This document shows, piece by piece, positions 39,900-46,772 of a DNA stretch of 55,815 nucleotides (position 1 is its first letter; every line of letters starts with the position of its first letter). The position numbers were made by a program, and so were the translations under genes. Location of the stretch: IMG/VR virus record IMGVR_UViG_3300032291_001093, positions 1 to 55,815 of that record; one strand, written 5' to 3'. This DNA comes from a virus. A model generated the notes under the pieces. That model saw only the letters and a program-made list of their open reading frames with translations. It did no database searches and was not told where the DNA came from.

Positions 39900-40162
39900 G
39901 ATTTTTCAAACAGACCTTTCCAATTAGGTTTTCTCCAGCCCTCTTCATTTATCATTGGCTGATAAGAACTTAATTCATAATTTGACTCATCGCCATTAAC
40001 TTCAAAACAATACCCTGCGGTGTGGGCGCGCTTAATCTTTACAGAATAAGGATCAATGAATTCATCTATGGCCCAGAACAAACCCTCTTTATCTTCCGCC
40101 ATAGCAAATCCAATCCATCCGCTCCCGTCACCATTGTCAGCCTTATAGTAATAAGCTCTCAT
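39896..40162 (-). CDS. Hypothetical protein (88 aa)
   Basis: MRAYYYKADNGDGSGWIGFA, aromatic and acidic, with beta character. Overlaps both neighbours by 4 bases. No family recognised. Confidence 0.6.
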   Translation of the reverse strand: MRAYYYKADNGDGSGWIGFAMAEDKEGLFWAIDEFIDPYSVKIKRAHTAGYCFEVNGDESNYELSSYQPMINEEGWRKPNWKGLFEKS

Positions 40163-40326
40163 TTCTTATCTCCACTAATTCGTTCTTTCTCCAGCCGCTG
40201 CACCTCTAGGATGGCATCACGCTGTTTGGCCATGTGGTTTAGGAAGCATTCCTTGTGGGCGTACTTACCCAGGAAGGCTGACTCTTCGTTGTGTTCTACA
40301 GGCTTATCGCAAAGAAAACAGTTCAT
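40159..40326 (-). CDS. Small zinc-finger-like protein (55 aa)
   Basis: MNCFLCDKPVEHNEES has CxxC, and YAHKECFLNHM supplies His/Cys for a possible zinc site. ATG 40326 is preferred over an upstream start at 40347. The C-terminus is a charged helix. Role unknown; possible DNA or RNA contact. Confidence 0.6.
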   Translation of the reverse strand: MNCFLCDKPVEHNEESAFLGKYAHKECFLNHMAKQRDAILEVQRLEKERISGDKK

Positions 40327-40358
40327 GTTTAACTCCAAGTTAAGCAATTAGAGCATGT

Positions 40359-40559
40359 TTATTTGACTTCTTCAACCGTGATGACGTAATTTTTTCCTTG
40401 CATATCCGTCACCTCGATGGTCTTCTTAGAGCTGACCATGCGTCCTTCGGCGTCTACGTCAAACTTGATGGAGCCAACCAGCTTGATAAGGCCCTCCTGG
40501 TCATGCTCCAGCAGGGCTTTCTTGGTTAGGTGGCTGATGTAGTCACAATAGGCAAACAT
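40359..40559 (-). CDS. Hypothetical protein (66 aa)
   Basis: MFAYCDYISHLTKKALLEHD, then TIEVTDMQGKNYVITVEEVK. GGAG-like sequence precedes ATG 40559, which lies in the upstream gene (34-base overlap). No family recognised. Confidence 0.6.
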   Translation of the reverse strand: MFAYCDYISHLTKKALLEHDQEGLIKLVGSIKFDVDAEGRMVSSKKTIEVTDMQGKNYVITVEEVK

Positions 40560-40720
40560 GGTTTCTCCTTTTTAAAGTGGGCGTATTGGATTGGGTTGTG
40601 CAGGTACAAGGCTACCTCTGAAATGTCCTCAAACTGCACGTCAGCGGTGCTATTGATAATTTGGAGGGCCAACTCCAAACCAGCATCAAGCCCTCTTCTG
40701 TAGTCGGTTCTATTGTCCAT
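40526..40720 (-). CDS. Hypothetical protein (64 aa)
   Basis: MDNRTDYRRGLDAGLELALQ. ATG 40720 starts one base before the end of the previous gene region (stop at 40722). Helical first half. Function unknown. Confidence 0.55.
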   Translation of the reverse strand: MDNRTDYRRGLDAGLELALQIINSTADVQFEDISEVALYLHNPIQYAHFKKEKPCLPIVTTSAT

Positions 40721-40721
40721 G

Positions 40722-41024
40722 TTAAGCCTTTGGTGATACGCGGATAGAAGCACCTTTGGTGGTGTACTTCGCAATTTGTTCAGGGGTAGCACCCAGCTCT
40801 GCTAGCAAAGCTTTGTAGTCTACGGTAGTGGTGTTGACCAAGCTTACGGCTACACCGTATTGCTCGCCACGGTGGTTGCCCTCACCCAGCTCATTAGCAA
40901 TTTGGTCTTTCAGCTCTTTGCACTTGGCAGTAAGGTCTTTGACCTGGCGGTCTAACACGGCCAAGGTGTCGATGGGGTTTGCCAAGCTAAGGGCAAGGGA
41001 TTCAGCGGAAGTAATTGCGTTCAT
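40722..41024 (-). CDS. Coiled-coil phage early protein (100 aa)
   Basis: MNAITSAESLALSLANPIDT, then a coiled coil (LDRQVKDLTAKCKELKDQI) and a C-terminal LGATPEQIAKYTTKGASIRV. This coil-plus-tail layout is common in phage early proteins annotated as hypothetical. It is the first gene after an operator and leader element, so it heads the tiny-gene operon. Confidence 0.6.
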   Translation of the reverse strand: MNAITSAESLALSLANPIDTLAVLDRQVKDLTAKCKELKDQIANELGEGNHRGEQYGVAVSLVNTTTVDYKALLAELGATPEQIAKYTTKGASIRVSPKA

Positions 41025-41032
41025 ATCTGTCT

Positions 41033-41062
41033 CTCTATCGTTCCTGCAACATCGCAGTGGTT
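41033..41062 (-). promoter_or_regulatory. Leader element upstream of the 100-aa gene
   Basis: On the minus strand CACTGC-GATGTT-GCAGG followed by AACGATA. The same block, with loop AACGTC, precedes the gene at 41461. It could be a 5'-UTR hairpin (CTGC/GCAG) or a protein-binding palindrome. Confidence 0.45.
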
Positions 41063-41066
41063 GTAT

Positions 41067-41083
41067 CTTAACTTAAAATTAAA
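41067..41083. promoter_or_regulatory. Operator-like palindrome upstream of the 100-aa gene
   Basis: CTTAAC-TTAAA-ATTAAA; each arm has one mismatch to TTTAAC-N5-GTTAAA. It lies in the 67-base gap between the stop at 41092 and ATG 41024. Confidence 0.6.
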
Positions 41084-41091
41084 GGATTATT

Positions 41092-41241
41092 CTAGGTATT
41101 TTCCCTAGGTTCTTCCCAACGGCTACCTTCCCAGGTCTCAGGGTCACGGTCATAGCAAGCCGCCTCATAAGCCTCTTGCCTTGTAAGGTGGTACTTGATC
41201 TCTAGGAACTCTTGCCTGTCCACTAATTCGTTGTAGTTCAT
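41092..41241 (-). CDS. Hypothetical acidic protein (49 aa)
   Basis: MNYNELVDRQEFLEIKYHLT, ending SRWEEPRENT. ATG 41241 follows AGGAGG at 6 bases, so the longer frame start is rejected. Two bases from the upstream stop at 41243. Function unknown. Confidence 0.6.
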   Translation of the reverse strand: MNYNELVDRQEFLEIKYHLTRQEAYEAACYDRDPETWEGSRWEEPRENT

Positions 41242-41242
41242 C

Positions 41243-41461
41243 TCAAACCTCCTTGGTGATGAGGTACTCGTGGGCGTAGTCCAAAGACTCCACGGCAGCA
41301 ATGATGTGATCTTGGTGCTTCATAGGGCTACGCATCAACTTGGCGGTCAGAGCCGCAATGATTGCAGCAGCAGCCTCTTCTGTAATTTGTGTAGCATCCA
41401 AGCCATTGATGGCGCGTAGGGCGTTAGCTGCCACCATAAAACCGTGTTCCATTGAGTCCAT
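41243..41461 (-). CDS. Small helical protein (72 aa)
   Basis: MDSMEHGFMVAANALRAING, Ala-rich helices (EEAAAAIIAALTAKLM). AAGGA precedes ATG 41461. It is the first gene downstream of the operator at 41507 and of the conserved leader, so probably an early gene under the same control. Confidence 0.6.
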   Translation of the reverse strand: MDSMEHGFMVAANALRAINGLDATQITEEAAAAIIAALTAKLMRSPMKHQDHIIAAVESLDYAHEYLITKEV

Positions 41462-41465
41462 TTTG

Positions 41466-41500
41466 CTTCCTTGTATCGTTACCTGCGACGTTGCAGTGAT
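41466..41500 (-). promoter_or_regulatory. Leader element upstream of the 72-aa gene
   Basis: On the minus strand TATCACTGC-AACGTC-GCAGG then TAACGATA; core matches the element at 41033-41062 with different loop bases. TATC and GATA can also pair around the stem. Confidence 0.45.
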
Positions 41501-41506
41501 AGGAAG

Positions 41507-41523
41507 TTTAACCGAAAGTTAAA
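41507..41523. promoter_or_regulatory. Operator palindrome TTTAAC-N5-GTTAAA
   Basis: TTTAAC-CGAAA-GTTAAA, perfect 6-bp arms, between the stop at 41564 and ATG 41461. The arms are identical to those of the site at 46773-46789. Confidence 0.7.
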
Positions 41524-41563
41524 GCAATACAAGTACTTTTGTAGGAATTTGCAAAATATTTTT

Positions 41564-41848
41564 CTAAGTGTTTACCCTAGCTAGCGTCCAGTCCAACAAT
41601 TCTTGCTGGGTGACGCCGTAGTGCTTCTCAAATCCTTTGGTTCCTAGACCGTGGATTCCTGTGTTGCCCCTATGGTGCTCTACGCAAAAGGGCATGACGG
41701 TCAGATAGTCTCCCTTGCCCCAGCCCCCAGTTCTAAGGTGGTGCAGCTCTACGGGGCCAGGCTCATGTGGCCCGTGTATGTGGTGGCATAGACAACATCC
41801 CAGCTCCGCTACAGCATTCATGTGCTGCTTTTCTTTGAGAGTTGTCAT
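41564..41848 (-). CDS. Ref-like RecA-dependent nuclease (HNH type)
   Basis: 94 aa. CCLCHH and VELHHLRTGGWGKGDYLTVM followed by FCVEHHRGNTGIHGLG match the Ref/RecA_dep_nuc family of HNH-like proteins, known from phage P1 Ref, which cuts DNA at RecA-bound D-loops. The metal site is carried by the two HH pairs and Cys residues. P1 Ref is longer, with a disordered N-terminus absent here. Recombination or host-DNA processing role. Confidence 0.75.
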   Translation of the reverse strand: MTTLKEKQHMNAVAELGCCLCHHIHGPHEPGPVELHHLRTGGWGKGDYLTVMPFCVEHHRGNTGIHGLGTKGFEKHYGVTQQELLDWTLARVNT

Positions 41849-41853
41849 TGTTT

Positions 41854-42117
41854 TTACGATTGGCTTTTGGCTAGACTAGACCAACTTGCACGTTTCTTTC
41901 TGCGCACATTCATTTTTTTTATGTCCTCATCTTTCATATAGGGCCACCATCGTTGTGTTTTTTCATCTGTAGGCCATTTAGTAAGTTCGTCAACAAAACG
42001 AACTATGTTAAACATTGGATATTTCTTTTTGTATAGCCATAAACGAATAATCAATTTATCTTTTATCCAATCTTCCGCCCATTCAAATTGGTTTTGATTT
42101 TCAAACTTGCTAATCAT
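41854..42117 (-). CDS. Hypothetical basic protein (87 aa)
   Basis: MISKFENQNQFEWAEDWIKD, Trp/Lys-rich, ending in a basic tail (VRRKKRASWSSLAKSQS). A/T-richer than neighbours. No family recognised; nucleic-acid binding is possible from charge alone. Confidence 0.55.
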   Translation of the reverse strand: MISKFENQNQFEWAEDWIKDKLIIRLWLYKKKYPMFNIVRFVDELTKWPTDEKTQRWWPYMKDEDIKKMNVRRKKRASWSSLAKSQS

Positions 42118-42136
42118 TTAATTCTTTCTTCCTTGG

Positions 42137-42466
42137 TCACATCAATGACCTATCTTGTGCTCGATTGGAGGCTTCCATGGATCGCCACACTTCTATTCTT
42201 GCTTGTGCGGCTATCAGCATCCACCGCTCTTGCTCACATGCCCTTGTAGCCTCTTGTAGGTGCTCTAGGTGCGTTTTGTAGCGCGGGTGGGCATACGCCT
42301 CCCTCTCTTGGGATACGGCGCTTGTAAAGCCGTTGTGTTCGGCTTCTTGCATAAGCTCTGCTTTGACAGTCTTACGCATCTCTTCCATGTAGACAAGATC
42401 AGCTTTAGCTTGAGCGTAGATCTTGCTATGGGTAATTAGGTAATCAACGGCATCTTGAATGTTCAT
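42137..42466 (-). CDS. Helical hypothetical protein (109 aa)
   Basis: MNIQDAVDYLITHSKIYAQA, almost all helix with a heptad-like middle (LEHLQEATRACEQERWMLIA). Resembles phage coiled-coil early proteins of the DUF type. Overlaps the previous gene by 4 bases. Function unknown. Confidence 0.6.
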   Translation of the reverse strand: MNIQDAVDYLITHSKIYAQAKADLVYMEEMRKTVKAELMQEAEHNGFTSAVSQEREAYAHPRYKTHLEHLQEATRACEQERWMLIAAQARIEVWRSMEASNRAQDRSLM

Positions 42467-42837
42467 CTGTAAAAGTACTCATCATTAACTCGGCTAGGCC
42501 ACTTGAGGTAATCATTAGCGCCAGGTCGGTGCACTTGGGTCTTAAGCTCTGCGCCGTCATAGGTTCCCGTCCCTCTAACCGTGCTTACAGACTTGAGTGG
42601 GATTTTTATCGGGCCAAGGTATTCCAGCCTCTCTTCACCCAGATCTGTGAGCTGGAGCAAGTTGTCTCTAATTTCAGCCATTCCATCAGAGATTAGCGGC
42701 TCCACCACAAACTCTTTGAATCGAGCTGTAGAGCTGTTGCTGATAGCTTTACGCAGATCATTAAGGTCATGCGGGTGTCGAGCAAGCCTGACCATTGCGT
42801 GATGGATCGTAGACCCACGGTTGTACTTTGACTTCAT
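42463..42837 (-). CDS. Putative winged-helix DNA-binding protein (124 aa)
   Basis: DLNDLRKAISNSSTARFKEF, then EPLISDGMAEIRDNLLQLTD and LGEERLEYLG is a pattern of a winged helix (helices followed by a strand-turn-strand wing). The C-terminal 40 aa are variable. Overlaps rusA-like gene by 4 bases. DNA-binding accessory is inferred. Confidence 0.55.
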   Translation of the reverse strand: MKSKYNRGSTIHHAMVRLARHPHDLNDLRKAISNSSTARFKEFVVEPLISDGMAEIRDNLLQLTDLGEERLEYLGPIKIPLKSVSTVRGTGTYDGAELKTQVHRPGANDYLKWPSRVNDEYFYR

Positions 42838-43262
42838 TCAAGTTCCTCTCGAACTAATATGTCCACCCCAGGTACTGCGGAATAGAGCTTTTTAACATTA
42901 AGAAATATAACTTGCACATCATCTTTGTAAACAACATTATTCATGCTATCCAAAATTTGCTTGGCCACATTATCCACATCTGGCTTTTTCGTATGTTTTT
43001 CCTTGCCAGACAAACAGTCCTTAGTCCGTTGTTTGGAGTAAGACTTGGGCACAGAGAACCGAACGTAAAGAAACACGCTTAGAGGCGTTTCTAGAGGCTC
43101 TGACTCCCCCATAGCTCTAGTGGCAGCATCTTTGATTTGCTGTTCATAAGACTTTGTTTTGGCATCGGTGTAGGTCTGCACAAAGTTTTTGGTACGGCGG
43201 AATCTAGGTCTGCCCTTCCCCTTTGGCTCGCCCTCTACCGTGAAGCATACTTGCATGGTCAT
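42834..43262 (-). CDS. rusA: RusA-like Holliday junction resolvase
   Basis: 142 aa. GEPKGKGRPRFRRTKNFVQT near the N-terminus, then KKPDVDNVAKQILDSMNNVV and YKDDVQV are the RusA signature. Asp95, Asp97 and the following Asp105 or Asp114/115 would hold the active-site metal. RusA resolves four-way junctions to free replicated phage DNA for packaging. Length is normal. ATG overlaps the previous stop. Confidence 0.88.
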   Translation of the reverse strand: MTMQVCFTVEGEPKGKGRPRFRRTKNFVQTYTDAKTKSYEQQIKDAATRAMGESEPLETPLSVFLYVRFSVPKSYSKQRTKDCLSGKEKHTKKPDVDNVAKQILDSMNNVVYKDDVQVIFLNVKKLYSAVPGVDILVREELE

Positions 43263-43516
43263 CTGAATTTATTCATTCTGTTGCGGAGATCTTGGATTGC
43301 CTTCTCCCCGCGGGTTTTACGAATCTTTTCGGACATATCGTCCCACCACTCTCTAGCACCCCCAAAGCCTCTTTCATCTTTCTTTTTCTTAAAGCGCTGT
43401 ATCCACTCTCTAGCTTCGCAGTCTCTCATGTGCTCAATAGTTTCAGGGCTGATTGTGACATTTGATGGTGCGAGTCTTTCCGTAGGTACAGCTTTTTCTC
43501 TTTTTTGAGGCTTCAT
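43259..43516 (-). CDS. Basic hypothetical protein (85 aa)
   Basis: MKPQKREKAVPTERLAPSNV. ATG 43516 is in an ATGA overlap with the methyltransferase stop. The C-terminal half is basic and helical (EAREWIQRFKKKKDERGF, WWDDMSEKIRKTR). Function unknown. Confidence 0.6.
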   Translation of the reverse strand: MKPQKREKAVPTERLAPSNVTISPETIEHMRDCEAREWIQRFKKKKDERGFGGAREWWDDMSEKIRKTRGEKAIQDLRNRMNKFR

Positions 43517-44454
43517 TTTTTGCTTAAAATGTTCCAAGCTGTTGCGGCGCAGAGTGGTACTTGTCCATTTCCAATGGCTTTAAGTCTGTCCATCCTAGCG
43601 GCCACCCCATCAGCCACTCTACCCACGTTGGGTTCAGCTTCCCACTGGTCGGATGTACCGATTGACTCAGCATAATTTGCTTTCCTATTTCTACTCTGCG
43701 CTGAATTGATGGGTTGCTCATGTTTCCCCTGTCTCTGTTGTCTGATGCTTGCGGCGTGGGCCAGATGTTCTTCTTCGCCATCATTGCAAGTGTTGGGCGC
43801 TGATTTGAGCTGCCCACTGATGTATTGAATCTTCCCGTTCCAGCATCTATCGATACAAGAGTCGGAAATGTTTGTCGCTTTTTTAGCGCCCTCCTGCTGT
43901 TGCTCCCACCGTCTAATCCTGTTGTGTTGGGTGTGTGAAAGCTGTCCACGCCATTTGGCGACAATCCAGATTCTGTCCCTCTGATGGTTTGCTCCAACGT
44001 CCGCTGCTCCCAGCACTCCCCATTTCGCATCAAACCCCATTGAGGCCAAGTCTCCGAGAACTCGTCCAAGTCCCCTAGAAGTGAGCATTGGTGAGTTTTC
44101 CACGAAGACGAATCTGGGTCGTACTTCGTGAATGATGCGCGCCATTTCTCCCCACATTCCGCTTCGCTCTCCGTCAATTCCTGCGCCTTTTCCTGCTGCG
44201 CTGATGTCCTGGCACGGGAATCCTCCAGATACAACGTCAACAATTCCTCTCCAAGGCTTTCCGTCAAAGGTTTGAACGTCATCCCAAATCGGGAAAGGCG
44301 GGAGAAATCCGTCATTTTGTCTTGCGGCAAGTACGCTTGCTGGATAGGGTTCCCACTCAACTGCGCAGACGGTTCTCCATCCAAGCAGGTGTCCCCCAAG
44401 TATTCCTCCACCAGCGCCCGCGAAAAGAGCCAACTCATTTAAATTCTCCTTCAT
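43513..44454 (-). CDS. C5-cytosine DNA methyltransferase (Dcm-like)
   Basis: 313 aa. Motif I LFAGAGGGILGG (10-21), motif IV GGFPCQDIS with catalytic Cys81, motif VI ENS (119-121), motif VIII QRDRIWIVA (158-166) and motif X KAIGNGQVPLC near 295 are in the usual order. The target-recognition region lies between about 170 and 280. It transfers a methyl group from S-adenosylmethionine to cytosine C5, probably to protect phage DNA. The recognition site is unknown. ATG 44454 overlaps the helicase stop. A second long frame lies inside it. Confidence 0.9.
   Translation of the reverse strand: MKENLNELALFAGAGGGILGGHLLGWRTVCAVEWEPYPASVLAARQNDGFLPPFPIWDDVQTFDGKPWRGIVDVVSGGFPCQDISAAGKGAGIDGERSGMWGEMARIIHEVRPRFVFVENSPMLTSRGLGRVLGDLASMGFDAKWGVLGAADVGANHQRDRIWIVAKWRGQLSHTQHNRIRRWEQQQEGAKKATNISDSCIDRCWNGKIQYISGQLKSAPNTCNDGEEEHLAHAASIRQQRQGKHEQPINSAQSRNRKANYAESIGTSDQWEAEPNVGRVADGVAARMDRLKAIGNGQVPLCAATAWNILSKK
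43524..44438 (-). CDS. Alternate-frame ORF inside the methyltransferase gene (304 aa)
   Basis: Same strand as the methyltransferase but another frame, open for 915 bases from ATG 44438. It begins MSWLFSRALVEEYLGDTCLD; later segments read SETWPQWGLMRNGECWE and, near the end, NPTWVEWLMGWPLGWTDLKP. I know the second ending as a conserved C-terminal phrase annotated in many phage proteins next to or within C5 methyltransferases. No catalytic motif is visible. It may be a real overprinted gene or a shadow kept open by conservation of the methyltransferase. No separate strong ribosome site is seen. Confidence 0.4.
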   Translation of the reverse strand: MSWLFSRALVEEYLGDTCLDGEPSAQLSGNPIQQAYLPQDKMTDFSRLSRFGMTFKPLTESLGEELLTLYLEDSRARTSAQQEKAQELTESEAECGEKWRASFTKYDPDSSSWKTHQCSLLGDLDEFSETWPQWGLMRNGECWEQRTLEQTIRGTESGLSPNGVDSFHTPNTTGLDGGSNSRRALKKRQTFPTLVSIDAGTGRFNTSVGSSNQRPTLAMMAKKNIWPTPQASDNRDRGNMSNPSIQRRVEIGKQIMLSQSVHPTSGKLNPTWVEWLMGWPLGWTDLKPLEMDKYHSAPQQLGTF

Positions 44455-45431
44455 GATGCCAAATGTGGATAGTTAATAAAAAACTGCGCCTCAGAGCCGT
44501 ACTCAGCAATGAATTGCCCAGCATCTCGATGCCTCCATAGGCTTACGATAGGTTCTCCGTCTGCTATGCCCTCGTAGTTCCTCTGCTTTCTGCACAGCAA
44601 GTAGCAGTCAGGTTCAGTCTGTCGGGTGCTCATAACGCCTTTGGCTCGGTAATCATCTTCCTTAGCCTTATTCCGCCAAACCATAAATAGGTTGTCCACT
44701 TGGTCGGTGATGGAGCCACTACCCTTGGTGTCATGCTTGTCGGGCATGTCGGTCTCTTTGGCGGGCTTTTTAAGATGATGCACAAGGTGGATGTGGATAT
44801 TGCAGTCTTTAGCCAATGCACAAAGTTGGTCAACAAATGCTTTCTGTCCGTTGTAGTCATCTTCATTCTTGACACATTTCATAAGAGAGTCAATAAACAC
44901 ATGAGTTATTTTAAGCTCTTGTGCACAATATTTAACCATGCCCAATACGGTTTCGGGGCGTGCGGTTCCTGTTTGGTCGTACAGCCACATCTTTTGCTTA
45001 GTCCAATAGCCAAAATCATCATAAAGCTCTTCTAGGGCAGTAATGCCTTCGTCAGTCTGATATTCGGGCGCATTGGGGTTTGTCCCCGAAAACATCCGGA
45101 TCAGCCTCTGAATGGTCACTAGGGGCTTCATCTCAAACGATGCTATGCAGACACGTTCGCCTTGCCCCAAGAGGGATAGAGCAATCTGGCTCGTCACGTC
45201 AGTCTTGCCGTGGCCATTCTGCCCAGCCCAAACCGTCACCTCAGACGGGCGGAAGTCGAAGCTCTCATTGGTCTTTGGCCAAGGCAGGAAAGTTTTGGGT
45301 TCGGATAACTTCTGTCGAAGTCTAGCCTTAGCATCATCCACAAAATCTGCTGCTGGCTTGACCTTTGTTTGAGCTTCTGTCTCTTGTAGGTATGCTTCAA
45401 AGTCAATGCTGTCATCTAAAAATTCAGGCAC
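44451..45431 (-). CDS. RecA-fold replicative helicase (DnaB-like, helicase domain only)
   Basis: 326 aa. Walker A GQNGHGKT at 70-77; Walker B THVFIDS with Asp181; IHIHLVHHLKKP corresponds to the following strand with the sensor His, and SGSITDQVDNLFMVWR to the DnaB H4 region. The N-terminal primase-binding domain of DnaB is absent, and no primase domain is seen. It should unwind the phage fork as a hexamer, loaded perhaps by the DUF1376 protein two genes upstream. ATG 45431 overlaps the previous gene. Confidence 0.82.
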   Translation of the reverse strand: MPEFLDDSIDFEAYLQETEAQTKVKPAADFVDDAKARLRQKLSEPKTFLPWPKTNESFDFRPSEVTVWAGQNGHGKTDVTSQIALSLLGQGERVCIASFEMKPLVTIQRLIRMFSGTNPNAPEYQTDEGITALEELYDDFGYWTKQKMWLYDQTGTARPETVLGMVKYCAQELKITHVFIDSLMKCVKNEDDYNGQKAFVDQLCALAKDCNIHIHLVHHLKKPAKETDMPDKHDTKGSGSITDQVDNLFMVWRNKAKEDDYRAKGVMSTRQTEPDCYLLCRKQRNYEGIADGEPIVSLWRHRDAGQFIAEYGSEAQFFINYPHLAS

Positions 45432-45738
45432 TATATCTCTCCATCCATCCAGTTTGTTTCCAAGAAGGTTTAGTTGGGTCTACAACAGAAGCAACCACTA
45501 ACTTGGGCTTGTTATCCACAGCCTTTTGGTACAAGGCCTTGACTCGTTTTTCATCCGTTCCAGTAATGCTGACATTTAGTCCAATCAAAAACCTCAAGTC
45601 AAGGTTTGCAATAGAGTCATTGTGTACACAAACGTCAAACCATTCTTTGGGAAGCTCGCACGGAAAGTCATTTACAAATACAATCTCAGGGATCATGCGC
45701 TGCTTGCGTAGGGCTATGATTTTGTCGTGACCTCTCAT
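45424..45738 (-). CDS. Hypothetical protein between replication genes (104 aa)
   Basis: MRGHDKIIALRKQRMIPEIV, then VFVNDFPCELPKEWFDVCVH and LIGLNVSITGTDEKR. Alternating hydrophobic strands and helices suggest a small alpha/beta protein. It overlaps both the O-like and helicase genes, so a role in replisome assembly is plausible; no family recognised. Confidence 0.6.
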   Translation of the reverse strand: MRGHDKIIALRKQRMIPEIVFVNDFPCELPKEWFDVCVHNDSIANLDLRFLIGLNVSITGTDEKRVKALYQKAVDNKPKLVVASVVDPTKPSWKQTGWMERYSA

Positions 45739-46397
45739 ATAGCCCCCGCAATGATGCCAGAAGAGGTTTTGGGGTAGCGATCAGTAGTCTGCTTTTCAGC
45801 AGCAAACTGGTTAGCTTTACGCATCCAGTTGCGCCACGTCCCAACCCAGTCACTCTTAGCAGCGGTAAATTCGTAATCGCGGAACACCTTTGTTTGCTCA
45901 GCAAAGTCAACCAATGGGCATTCGGACTTCACCCAGGTCTTCATGTCGTCAGTAACCTCAAAATCTTTGGGACACTTCTTGGCTGGCTTCTTTGCGGAAG
46001 ATGGTTCTTGTTTCTTGGTTATTGTTTCTTGTTTTATGTTTGGTTGAACGTCCGTTGCAACGACCGTTGAACGTTTGCTCAACCGCCGTTCAGCGGATGC
46101 TTTACCCGCCTTAGACGTCTGTTGAATTTTTGCCCTGTATTCCTCAATAACTAGGTCTGCTCGCTTGTTTACCCAGCCATCTTCTGTAAGCTTGAAAAAC
46201 TCTTCTAAGACGGTCTGGACTTCAATTTCATGCTCTCGCATTCCTATCTGACGTGCAACAGATGCTACGCCGCTGTTCAACGGACGTTCATGAAGGTAGT
46301 AAAGATCTAACAAGCGCCTGTAGGCAATGTCTTCAAGTAAAGACAAATGATTGGTATGGGACATATAGTCCCCAATGTTGAATTGGAAATAGTGCAT
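45735..46397 (-). CDS. DUF1376-type replication initiation protein (O-like)
   Basis: 220 aa. The N-terminal MHYFQFNIGDYMSHTNHLSL, then AYRRLLDLYYLHERPL is the DUF1376/YdaU domain, a winged-helix domain of phage replication organisers. A Lys/Ser/Thr-rich linker (about 95-140) follows, then a C-terminal domain (WVGTWRNWMRKANQF) like those that contact helicase. The DNA coding for the first part and the linker holds repeated GAACGTCCGTTG-type sequences, a candidate origin as in lambda O. GAGG precedes ATG 46397. Confidence 0.78.
   Translation of the reverse strand: MHYFQFNIGDYMSHTNHLSLLEDIAYRRLLDLYYLHERPLNSGVASVARQIGMREHEIEVQTVLEEFFKLTEDGWVNKRADLVIEEYRAKIQQTSKAGKASAERRLSKRSTVVATDVQPNIKQETITKKQEPSSAKKPAKKCPKDFEVTDDMKTWVKSECPLVDFAEQTKVFRDYEFTAAKSDWVGTWRNWMRKANQFAAEKQTTDRYPKTSSGIIAGAI
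46043..46289. other. Candidate replication origin (iteron-like repeats inside O-like gene)
   Basis: GAACGTCCGTTG at 46046-46057 recurs inverted as CAACGGACGTTC at 46278-46289. CGTTGAACG (palindromic) lies at about 46065-46073. CCGCCGTTCAGCGG at 46084-46097 resembles CCGCTGTTCAACGG at 46270-46283. Repeats within the initiator gene are the lambda arrangement; function here is inferred. Confidence 0.45.
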
Positions 46398-46500
46398 AAA
46401 TCATCCTCGCAAACCTCCTGAAAGAAACTAACGGCAGGGGGGAGGTTCCCTTTTCGGTTGGCTCATGACTTCCAACCTATCCGCGTTACAAAACATCATC

Positions 46501-46701
46501 TCATAGAACCAGATCGGGCCTCACGTCCGCCTTGGTGACCAGCCCCTGGGTAGCCTCTTCTATTGCCAAAGCCAGCTTGGGGGACGCCTTACGCTTGCCG
46601 TTAATCAATAGGCTAAACCACGTCAGGGATATGCCCAAATGGGTTGCCATCTCACTCTTTGCGCCTCGTGGCTCGTCTTTAAAGTAGTCTGTCAGTGTCA
46701 T
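46501..46701 (-). CDS. Cro/YdaS-like HTH regulator
   Basis: 66 aa. MTLTDYFKDEPRGAKSEMAT, then HLGISLTWFSLLINGKRKAS and PKLALAIEEATQGLV form a five-helix HTH of the YdaS/Cro family. ATG 46701 follows AAAGGGA at 6 bases. It is transcribed away from the early plus-strand operon, and its promoter region carries operator palindromes. It is the best candidate for binding TTTAAC-N5-GTTAAA. No CI partner is visible. Confidence 0.78.
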   Translation of the reverse strand: MTLTDYFKDEPRGAKSEMATHLGISLTWFSLLINGKRKASPKLALAIEEATQGLVTKADVRPDLVL

Positions 46702-46721
46702 AGTTGTCCCTTTCAGATCAG

Positions 46722-46750
46722 CAGTATGGCACAAACTTTTAGTTAAAACA
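46722..46750 (-). promoter_or_regulatory. Predicted promoter of the Cro-like gene
   Basis: On the minus strand TTGTTT-N17-CATACT, followed by a 20-base gap to ATG 46701. The spacer contains TTTTAACTAAAAGTT, a partial copy of the operator, suggesting autoregulation. Confidence 0.5.
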
Positions 46751-46772
46751 ACCCCAAGTTTTACTCAAGTAT

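Noticed and set aside
46398-46500. Possible tiny ORF between the Cro-like and O-like genes
   Set aside because: The frame has no early stop and simply overlaps the start of the O-like gene; no ribosome site or coding pattern.
46501-46701. Toxin-antitoxin pair based on the YdaS-like gene
   Set aside because: No YdaT-like toxin partner lies beside it, and the operator pattern fits a transcription regulator better.
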